This document shows, in pieces, positions 48,701-60,700 of a DNA stretch of 64,000 nucleotides. The notes under the pieces were generated by a model. It saw only the letters and a list, made by a program, of their open reading frames with translations, did no database searches and was not told the DNA's origin. The stretch lies in NCBI RefSeq assembly GCF_026222555.1, contig NZ_CP098511.1, positions 2,213,501 through 2,277,500 on the forward strand. The letters are read 5' to 3'. The translations under genes were made by a program, and so were the position numbers. Positions within the stretch are counted from its first letter, which is position 1, and every line of letters starts with the position of its first letter. The stretch comes from Aquimarina sp. ERC-38 (GTDB lineage Bacteria; Bacteroidota; Bacteroidia; Flavobacteriales; Flavobacteriaceae).

Positions 48701-51700
48701 AGAAAATAGATATTGTAAAAACTAAGAACTCTTTATATGAGGTGTTGCCAGAATATATGATTCCTGAATTCTTTGAAGAAATACAGGAATATCCTTTGTC
48801 TTCAAATGGTAAAATAGATCGAAAATCACTTACCAAGATAAATACGTCTTTTACTAATGACAGAGAATATATAGCTCCAAGAACAGCGCAGGAAAAACAA
48901 CTGTTAGAAATCTGGCAAGAAATTTTAATGATAGATACGATTAGTGTTAAGGATAATTTTTTTGCTTTAGGAGGGGATTCTATTATGGCAATCCAGATGG
49001 TTAGTAGAGCCAAAGAATATGGAATCTTTTTTATGGTAAAAGATGTATTGAGATATAGAACTATAGAGAGGATACTTCTAATTGCAAAAGAAGAAAATAA
49101 AGTTCTGACAGAGCAAGGAAAACTAGAGGGAGAATTTTCTTTAACACCGATACAGCATCTTTTCTTTAATCAACAAGGCGGAAGTAATCATTACAATCAA
49201 TCGATGTTGTTGGAGGTGGATAGAAAAATTTCATTTGATGTAATGAAAAAAGTAGTAGCCATACTCATAAATAAACATGACTCATTACGGCTATCGTTTA
49301 ATCTTAAAAAGAAACAAGGATGGTCTCAAAACTATATAAAAGATAAAGAAGCAATACTGTTTAAAGAAAGATGTAATTCTAAAAAAGAACTTTCTATAGT
49401 TTGTCAAAAATATCAAGAGAACTTAGATATTACTCAAGGAGAAATAGCAAAATTTGTTTGGATATCTATGCCAAATCATCTAAAAAATGATTTTTTATTT
49501 ATTGTAGTACATCATCTAGGTATAGATGGGGTTTCTTGGAGAATATTGTTTGAAAATATGATCGATAGTTTTAAAATAATTAATATAGAAAAAAAGAATT
49601 TAGATGATGCTATAAAGCAAACCTCCTTTAGACAATGGACTAATCGATTAATAGAGTATGCAGATGCACAGAAACTAAAAGCAGAATATGATTATTGGAT
49701 AAAAACTTTGTCTAATGTCTCAGCAATGCCTAAGGATTTTACAGAAACCGAAATAAAAACGTATAAGAATAAAATAGATTACAAATTTGGTTTTAGTAAA
49801 AAAGAAACGAAAGAGCTTTTGGGAAAAGCTAACTTGGCTTATGGCACCAGAATAAACGATATTCTTCTTAGTGCATTGACTTTAACACTTACTACTTGGT
49901 CCAATACACCTAAAGTAGTAATAGGTTTAGAAGGACATGGTAGAGAAGAACTTTTTGATGATATTGATGTTACAAAGACTACAGGATGGTTTACGTCATT
50001 ATATCCAGTTACACTATCGGTACCTGATGACTCTAATAATCTCGAATTACTTATTGCCAATACAAAAGATATGATTCGAAACATCCCAAATCAAGGAATT
50101 GGCTATGGGATACTTCGATATTTATCTGATGATCAAAAGGTTAAGTTAAATCTAGACATAGACTTCTCTTCTATTATTTTTAACTACCTAGGTGATTTTG
50201 ATACTTCCCTAGATAATCAGAATATGATAAAAATATCTCTTGAAGAAAGAGGTGAAGATATAGGGGTATACAATAAAAACCCCTACAGTATTACGATTAC
50301 AAGCTTGATTCTTGAACAAAAATTAAATTTTATTTGGAGTTTTGATAGTTCTGTATACAATAAAGAGACAAGTGAGTTTTTAATAAAATCTTTTAGTCAA
50401 AACCTAAAAAAAATAATAGTTCATTGCTGTAGTCGTCAACCTGTCAAAACACCTTCTGATTTTGGATTGCCTACTAGTATTTCTTTTAAATCTGTACAAA
50501 ATTTTATAAATGAGGATTTTCATTGCGATCAAGTAGTGGATATATATGAGCTTAGTTACCTCCAAAAAGGAATGTTATTTCATAATTTATTGGATAATAA
50601 TATGGGTGATTATATTATCCAAACAAAATTAGATTTTATACATGGCGTAGATGTAAATATTCTTGAAAAAAGTTGGGAAAAGATAATCAAACAGCATAGT
50701 GTATTAAGAACAGGAGTGTTTTCTGATTATTTTGATATACCCGTTCAATGTGTATATGCAAATATTAAAACCCCTTTAAAAGAAGTCTATTATAATGAGT
50801 TGCCGGAAGGAGATGATAAGATTGAAGCATTTATTTTACATGATCGATCTCTAGGATTTAATCTTAAAAACCCACCACTGTTTAGAATGTCACTTCTACA
50901 TCATGAAAACAGAGGATGTACTTTATTGATAACATATCATCATATTATTTTGGATGGTTGGTCCTTTTCCTTATTACTGAACTTATTTATGGATCAGTAT
51001 CAAAGCCTTAAGAATAATGAGTTTTTGATAGAGAAAAGAGAAGATGAATATGTAGACCTGATCAATCAGCACAAAAGCAAAGATATTTATGAATTAAAGA
51101 CATATTGGAAAAAGTATTTATCTCCAATTTCCTCTCCTTGTTACCTTCCATTTATAAAAAATACTGCCAAAAGAAATAGAGTCTTTGGGAATAGAGTACA
51201 TTTAATTACTCTTGATGAAGCATTAACAGTACGAATCAAAGATTTTGTAAAAAACAACTCCTTTACTATAAGTACATTTTTACAAGGAGCTTGGTCTTTT
51301 TTGTTGAGCCAATATACACATCAGGAATCTGTAGTTTTTGGGGTAACAATTTCAGGAAGAAATACGCTATTAGATAGAATAGAAGAGCGTGTAGGCTTAT
51401 ATATTAATACGATTCCTGTTGTAACGATTATTAGCCCAGAGAGGAACATTATAGAATGGCTTGAAGAATTGCAAATAGAGCATGCAAAAGGCCGTGAGGA
51501 GTTTGGATATATGTCATTGAGTGATATCCAATCATGTTCTTCCGTTCAAGGAGTATTATTTGATAATATTATAGTTTTTGAAAATTATCCATTAGAAGTT
51601 CTAGCATCTCATAAATTTAACGAACTTGATATTGCCAATATTGAAGGGAGAGGATATGGTAATTTTGCACTTAGTTTATCGGTATCAATTCTAGATAATT

Positions 51701-54700
51701 CATTTAAAATAGGATTTACATATAATGAAGAATTATTGGATCAAGCTATTATAGAGAGGATTTGTAAACATTTTGTATGTGTTTTTAATAATATGCTTTC
51801 AACAAGTAAAACTCTAGGAGAGTTATCTTATCTTCCAGAGTCTGAATACCATCAATTACTTTCATTTAACAAGACTTTTTTTGATTATGATCGCGGATGT
51901 AGTTTGATAGATAGTTTTTATGATATGGTTGTTTTATATTCTTCAAAGACCGCTTTGGTATTTAATGAAGAATCGATGACCTACCAGGAGTTATACGATC
52001 GTTCTAATCAACTGGCACATTGTCTTAAGTCCAAAGGAGCAAATCCTGGTGATAGGATAGGTTTGTTATCGTATCGAGGTTTGGATATGTTGGTAAGCAT
52101 TTTTGGAATTCTACAGACTGGCTGTGTGTACGTTCCTTTGCATGCTGAATATCCTTCACAGCGATTATCCTATATTTTAGAAGATGCTGGAGTTAAGCAA
52201 TTGGTGTGTACCGATATGGATTTATTATCAGCAAAAGGGATATCAGGACTTTATGATATAGTTTCTTTTTCTGATCTATCAGAGTGCCCAGATACTCCTA
52301 TCGATGTTCTATTATGTCATGATTCTTTGGCATATTTGATGTACACTTCTGGTAGTACAGGTGTTCCTAAGGGCGTTAAGGTGACCCATGGTAATATTCA
52401 GAAGTTGGTAAATGATCAAGGCGCAATAGGGGTGAGATCATCAGATGTTGTCTTGCAGTGGTCAAACTATGCTTTTGATGGTTCAGTTTATGAGATTTTC
52501 AGTTGTTTATTAAGCGGAGCTACGTTGCATTTGATAAATAAGGAAGAAGCTTCGAGTGCTATTGCTGTATCAAAGCTTTTGGTTGAGCGTTCTATTAGTG
52601 TTTGTTTTTTGACCACGGCTTTGTTTAATGCATTGGTCGATTATGATGTATCAAGTTTGTCTGGAGTTCGCAGAGTATTGTTTGGAGGGGAGTTGGTGTC
52701 ACCGAGTCATGTATCTCGTGCTCTCGAAGTTATGGTTCCAGGTAATTTGGTTCATGTTTATGGTCCAACAGAAACGGTTGTTTATGCTACGAGTCATCAG
52801 ATTTATGCTATAGAAGGGGATTGTGTTCCTATTGGTTCCCCATTGAGCAATACACAGATTTATATCGTTAATGATAATTTTCAGTTATGTGGATTAGGAG
52901 TTAGCGGAGAGATTTGTATAGGTGGTGAAGGTGTTTCTAAGGGGTATTTGAATAAAGATGATGTAACGTCATCACATTTTGTAAAGAACCCTTTTGGCTC
53001 AGGATTTTTATATTGTACAGGAGATTTAGGTCGCTGGTTAGAAGATGGTAGCATAGATTTTATAGGTCGTAGGGATAGTCAGGTAAAGATACGTGGCTAT
53101 CGAATCGAGTTGGGCGAGGTAGAGAGTGCATTACAATCACTACCCATGGTTGATCGTGCTATTGTCATATCAGATTCAGCCCCTGGTGGAGGTAAGCGTT
53201 TGATAGGTTATGTTGTTGGCGGGTCAGATTTTAATAAGGGTTTGCTTGATTCACAGCTAGTGAATATGTTGCCAGAGTATATGATTCCTTCGTTTATCAT
53301 AGTTTTAGATTCGTTTCCACTAACCCCCAATGGTAAGATAGATCGTAAATCATTGCCAGAACCAGGAAGAGATCAGGATCGATCATTAGATATAAAACAA
53401 GGAGCGTATACCAGTATAGAAAGACAGCTGATCCCTATATGGAAAGAGGTGTTAAAGGTAGATGGTATTGAACCGCAGGATAATTTTTTTGATCTCGGAG
53501 GACACTCTATTCTTGCAACACAATTAGTAAATAAAATAAGGAATGTTTTTACCGTAGATATAGAGATAAAGGATGTATTTATACACGATACTATAGCCAC
53601 ATTGGCTAATTTTATTTCTATTGAATCTAATAAAACAATACATATATTAATTGAAATCTGGAAGGATATTCTAAAATTAGAAGATATAAGTATTCATGAC
53701 GAATTCTTCGATTTGGGAGGACATTCTATACTTGCAACACAAATGGTTACTGTAGTTAGAAACACTTTTAAAATTGATATAGAAATTGAAGATATATTTA
53801 TTTATGATACCATTTTTCAGTTAGCAGAATTTATAAATACATCACCAAATGATGTTCAGAAAAGAGTAGCCGAAATCTGGAAAGAGATATTAAAAATTAA
53901 TACGATTAATATCCATGAAGAATTTTTTGATTTGGGAGGACATTCAATTTTGGCAACACAAGTTGTTACTAAAGTTAGAAAAGAATTCGAAATAGATATA
54001 GAATTAAAAGACGTATTCGTTCACGATACTATAGCTGAATTTTCTCATTTTATTGAAGACCAGAAGTCAAAAAGTACACTTCCTAAAATTACCGTTCAAG
54101 AAAGGCCAGAACACATTCCACTCTCCTATGCACAAGAGCGATTGTGGTTCATCGATAAGATGAATGGAAGTACACACTATCATATTCCTGCAATAATGCA
54201 GCTTAAAGGAACATTAAAAATAAATATTTTAGAAGATTCTGTAAATATAATTATTAATAGACATCAACCACTTCGAACAGTATTTTATGAATATGAAAGA
54301 GACTACTATCAAAAAGTAATGCTCAAAAATAAATGGAAGATTCAAATAGTTAAAAATATAGAAGAAGAGCAAGTGCCACAAATTATTAATCAAACACTTA
54401 ATCAACCTTTTAATTTATCACAAGATCATATGCTAAGGGGGCTTGTCATTGAGAAAACAAAAGGAGATTATGTTTTGATATTTATATTCCACCATATTGC
54501 AGGAGATAGTAAGTTACTCATTTTCTTTGAAGAACTTACCAAGATATATAATGCAAAACTAAAGGGGGAGTCTTCATATAACTTACAAGAATTACCAATT
54601 CAATATATAGATTATGCAATTTGGCAAAAAAAGTATCTCCGAGGAAAAATAATGACTGAAAAGTTATCTTATTGGAAAGATAAACTGCAAGGAATTTCCC

Positions 54701-57700
54701 CTTTGGAGTTGCCAACAGATTTTCCTAGGCGACAATATCAAAGTACGCATGGAGAAACTGCCCAAATAACCATACCCAAAAATATACAAAAGCAATTGAC
54801 AAAACTTTCAAAAGAAGAAGATGTTACTTTATTTACACTAATGTTAGCAGCTTTCAAAGTATTGTTATATAGATATAGTGGTCAAAAAGAAATAGTTGTA
54901 GGAACCCCGGTAGCAAATCGAACTGTTGCCGAAGTAGAAAATCTAATTGGTTTTTTTGTAAATGCTTTGGTTTTAAGGAGTAATATAGAAGAGAATAGTT
55001 TATTTACAGAGTTACTGCAGCAAGTAAAAGAAAACACTTTATCCGCTTATCAATATCAGGATGTTCCCTTTGAAAGAGTCGTAGAAAATATAGATATAGA
55101 AAGAGACGAAAGTAGAACTCCGATTTTTCAAATAATGTTTACCCTTCAGAATAATAAAAAACAAGAAGAGTTTACTTTGGGAAATACAACAATTGAACCT
55201 CATAAATACGATTATAAGATTTCAAAATATGATCTTACATTTACGATTATAGAAAATAACGAAAATCTTCAATTGCATATAGAATACTGCTCTGATTTGT
55301 TTATGTCAGAAACAATAGAAAACATGGGAAACCATTATGTAACACTTTTGAAGGCTATTATTTCTGATAAAAATACGAAAATCAATAAATTGAACTTATT
55401 AAGTGATGAAGAAAAGAATACCTTATTATCATTAGCAATTGCACCAAAGATTAAAATCCCGAAAGAAGTTTCCATATTTCAGTTATTTAATAATAAAGTA
55501 GTAGAATATCCTAATAAGATAGCACTACGCTTAGGTGAATCTTCAATTACATATCAAGAACTGTGGGAACGATCTAATCAATTGGCAAATTGTTTAATAG
55601 AAAAAGGAGTATCTGTATCAGAACATGTAGGAATTTTGATGGAGAGAGGTATGGATATGATTATTTCAATTTTTGGAGTGCTCCAATGTGGAGCAGTATA
55701 TGTACCCTTACATACCGATTATCCAGCAAAAAGAATAAAATATATATTGAATGATGCCAAAATTTCTAAGGTTATTACAAATGATAAGCAACTCATTAAT
55801 CAAAAAGAGGTGTTGATTCATGAATGTATTGATATTGTAGAGAGTATGGAATATATTAAGAAACCAATTGCTATAGATTACATAGAAAACGAATTGGCTT
55901 ACATAATGTATACTTCTGGAACCACAGGAAAGCCCAAAGGAGTATGTGTTACTCATAAAAATGTAATAAAATTAGTTTATGATCAAGGAGACATCGCGGT
56001 AGATTCAAATGATAACGTATTACAATGGTCTAATTTTGCTTTCGATGGATCGGTTTATGAAATATTTAGTGCTTTATTAAAAGGGGCTACTTTACATCTT
56101 ATAGAAGAGAATCAAGCATCAGATGCAGCTCAGTTATCAGAGGTTATTTCTAATCAAAAAATTACAATAAGTTTTATGACCACGGCTTTGTTTAATGCAG
56201 TAGTAGATTATGATGTAATATCCTTAAAAAAAGTAAGAAAACTTTTATTTGGAGGAGAATCAGTTTCTGTACCTCATGCCAGAAAAGCATTAAATGTAAT
56301 CGGGCCTAATATTCTAATTCATGTTTATGGACCTACTGAAACAGTCGTATTTGCAACATTTCATACTATAAACGAAATTAATAATGAGAAAGTGCCGATA
56401 GGAAAACCTTTATCCAATACCAGTGCACATATTGTGGACGAACAAGGACAAGTATGTCCCATAGGCATAGTTGGTGAGTTATTGATTGGAGGGGATGGCG
56501 TTTCTTCTGGATATTTGGGTAAACCAGCGCTAACAGAAGAAAAATTTGTGGATAACATTTTGAACCTAGAAGATCTAGGAAAATTATATAGAACAGGAGA
56601 TTTGGTGAAAAGACTACCTAATGGAGATATTAATTTTATAGGTCGTAAAGATAATCAGGTAAAAATTAGAGGGTATCGAATTGAACTGGGAGAAATAGAA
56701 GAAAAATTAGAAGAAATAAAGGAGATTGAAAAAGCTGTGGTTCTGGTAGATAAAAGTAAACAGACGTCTAAAAGGTTAATAGCATATGTAATATCAAATA
56801 AAAACTTTGATAAATTGGAGAGCGTCAAAAAAATGAAAGAAAAGCTTCCAGATTATATGATTCCCAAAATTTATGTAGAGATGGATGTTTTTCCACTTAA
56901 TACTAATGGGAAAATAGATAAAGCAAAATTTCCAAAACCACAGGAGGAAGCATTCATTACTCAAAAGTATATAGCTCCAAGAAATGATATGGAGAAAAGT
57001 TTACATGAAATTTGGAGTAAGATATTAAATATTGACAAAATAGGAGTGCAAGATAATTTCTTTGAACTGGGTGGCTATTCTATTCTTGCGACTAGATTGA
57101 CTTCTACGATAAGAGACGAATTGCAGATTGATATTACTATCAAAAGTGTTTTCGCCCATTGTAATATAGAAGAATTGGCAAGATATATGGGTTCATTGCA
57201 AAACCAGACAATTGACAAAATTAAGAAAACGCATAAAGTAGAAAAAGTAGCACTATCTTTTTCACAAGAACGATTATGGTTTATAGATCAATTAGAAGGA
57301 AGTGTTCAATATCATATGCCCTTTATCTTTAACGTCTGTGGTAACCTCGATGTTAACATACTTGAACAGTCTTTTAAACGATTAATATTGAGACATGAGA
57401 TACTAAGAACTATTATAAAAGAAGAAGCAGGTATACGATGGCAAGAAATCAGAGATATTGATCAATTTAGATTGGAGCGTATCACATTAGAGGTACATAG
57501 TGATGAAGTAACTTCTTATATACAGCAGTGTATAATCCAACCTTTTGATCTCAGCGAGGATTACATGATCAGAGTAAAGATTATAGGTACCTCTGATCAA
57601 AAATATACCTTATTTATGATGTTGCATCACATTGTATCAGATGGTTGGTCAATGCCTATATTATTTGAAGAATTAAGTCTATTATATCAAACACATCAGC

Positions 57701-60700
57701 AAGAACAAGAAACTTGTTTACAACCACTCGAAATACAATATGCAGATTACAGTGCATGGCAACAAGAGAGTTTGAGTGGTGAGAAATTGAATAGAAAGTT
57801 GACATATTGGACCAAAAAACTAGCAGGAGTACTACCATTAGAATTACCTACTGATTATACAAGGCCTCCTGTTCAGAGTATTAAAGGATCACAATACACT
57901 TTTTCAATAAGTAAAGAAGTAACAGAAAAATTATATAGTATTTCTAAGATTATGAATGCTAGCCTTTTTATGACATTACTAGCATCATACAAGTTGTTTT
58001 TATATCGATATTCTGGTCAGAAAGATATATGTGTAGGTACCCCCGTAGCCAATAGAGGTCACAAGGAAATAGAACCACTAATAGGATTCTTTATTAATAC
58101 ACTTGCATTGCGATCTCAGATTGATAAAGAATCAGATTTCATATCATTTTTAGAAACAATAAAACATGAAACTCTAGAAGCATTTGAACATGAAGATATT
58201 CCTTTTGAAAAAATAGTAGAGAAGGTAGTTCGTGAAAGAGATCAAAGCAGACCACCCTTATTTCAGACGATGTTTAGCCTTCAGAACATAAAGCAAATCT
58301 CTAATACGATTCATATGGGGGACATCATTTTGGAACTAGAACCATTCCATTTTGATATTGCAAAATACGACCTATCTTTTACAGCCGTGGAGTCAAATGA
58401 TCAATTAGATATAGCAATCGAATATTGTACAGATCTGTATAAGGAGTCTACCATTAAAAGAATGGCAAAACATTACACCAATCTCTTAACTGAAATTGCC
58501 AATAACCCAAATAAAAATATAAATACCTATCAATTACTATCTCAGGAAGAAGAAGAGAAAATAATAGTTGATTTTAATCAAACAATTCAGGAATTTCCTA
58601 AAAATGAAACTATTATAGGTTTGTTTCAAAAACAGGTCGAAGAAAATCCTGATAAAGAGGCTATAATTTTTGAAGATACAAGAGTGACTTTTCTAGAGTT
58701 TAATAATCAGGTATGTTCTTATGCGGCCTATCTTAACCAAAAAGAAGGTATTAATCCAAAGGATAAAGTACTGGTTACCATACCACATCATCAAGATCTT
58801 TTGGCAATCTTATTAGCAATAAAACAAATAGGAGCCATATATATACCTCTTGATCCAGATACAACTAAAGACATGATTACCTATGTTCAGAATGACAGTC
58901 AATGTAGTCTGGTTATACAACAGGAATTTGTTGATTTAATGAATGAAGAAGTGAAGAAAAATGAGTATCTCTGGCAGCAACAGCAGTCAGAAGATAGCGA
59001 TTTTATTATATATACTTCTGGATCTACTGGAAAACCAAAAGGGGTATTATTAAAAGCATCAAATGTGTTGAATAGAATGCATTGGATGTGGGAAAATTAT
59101 GCATTTAAAACAGAAGAGCGATGTTGTGCAAAAACATCTATAAGCTTTGTAGATCATATATGGGAATTGTTTGGACCAATTCTTAAAGGAATTCCTTTGG
59201 TGTTTTATAATAAAGAGCAAATACTAGATATACCAGAGTTTATTGTAAGTCTAGAAAAAGAGAAGGTATCTAGGATTGTTTTAGTTCCTTCGTTACTTAA
59301 GGCATTGCTAGAATATCCAGAACTGTGCAAGAAAAAGCTAAGAGACCTTTGTCTGTGGATTTGTAGTGGAGAAACATTAAAGAAAAGCCTAGTAGAGCAA
59401 TTTTATGCTACTGTACAAAATAAAGAAGCACACCTTCTTAATATATATGGATCTTCTGAAGTGGCTGCGGATGCTACATACTTTGATACATATAAACTAT
59501 TTAATACATATAAAGAACTTCGATTTAGTCTATTCGAAGACTCTATAGAGAAACGGATAGAAGAATTGATTTATAAATACGATAATAAACAAAAAATAAC
59601 ATCTAGTTCATTTTCAGAGATTTTAAAAAATAAAACATTCTCCGATGTCTCTCTAGAATCTCAAGTATCTTTAACTGGATATACAGAATTTATAGAAACC
59701 ATTGTATCTGGAGAGGTACCCAATATTTCAAGTCGAACATATATAGGTCATATGACTGGACCGATACCAAAATTATTTAGAGAGTTAGGAGCTTTGTTAA
59801 CGACTATGAATCAAAATCAGGTAAAAATTGAAACGTCGATGGCGGCCTCTCTTATAGAAAGACAAGTCATTGGTAAATTTCATAATTTGGTGTACAAAAA
59901 AAATACTGATTTCTATAGTACACATGTTCAGAATGCAGATACTTGTCTAGGGATTTGTACTAATGGCGGAACCATATCTAATATTTCTGCTTTGAGTTAT
60001 GCCCTAAATTATGCATTTAGACCTAAAGGTGATTTTAAAGGAATTGTAGAAGAAGGGTTAATACATGCTTTACACTATTATGAATATAAAAAAGTAGTTA
60101 TTCTAGGATCTTCTTGGTGTCATTATTCTATTCAGAAAACGCTAAAGCTTTTAGGATTAGGAAAACAATCTTTTATTGAAGTGGACTTCTCAAATAAAAC
60201 AAAGCCTGAACTAGAAAAGGTATTAAAACAGAAAATAGAAGAGTTGAGTAGTCAGGGTGTATATATCTTATCAATTATAGGAGTAGCAGGAACCACAGAG
60301 GGAGGTAATATTGAACCTTTGGTAACATTAGGTTCTATTGCTTTAGATCATAATATACATTTTCATGTAGATGCGGCATATGGTGGAGCGGCATTAATGG
60401 ATGACCATTTGAGTGCTAAGTTAAGCGGTATAGAGTTGGCAGATTCAGTTACCATTTGCGCTCATAAACAATTATATCTTCCAATAGGAGCTAGCTTAGT
60501 ACTATTTAAAGATCCTGAGTTGGCAACTTTTTCAGAAAACAATACGCAATATCAAGCAAGGAAAGGGAGTTATGACCTAGGCAAATTTACGATAGAAGGA
60601 TCTCGAAGTTTTATGAGTTTTATGCTTCATGCAACATTAAATATCTATGGTAAAGAAGGATTTGCAGAAGTAATACGGCACAATTACGAGAATGCTCAAA

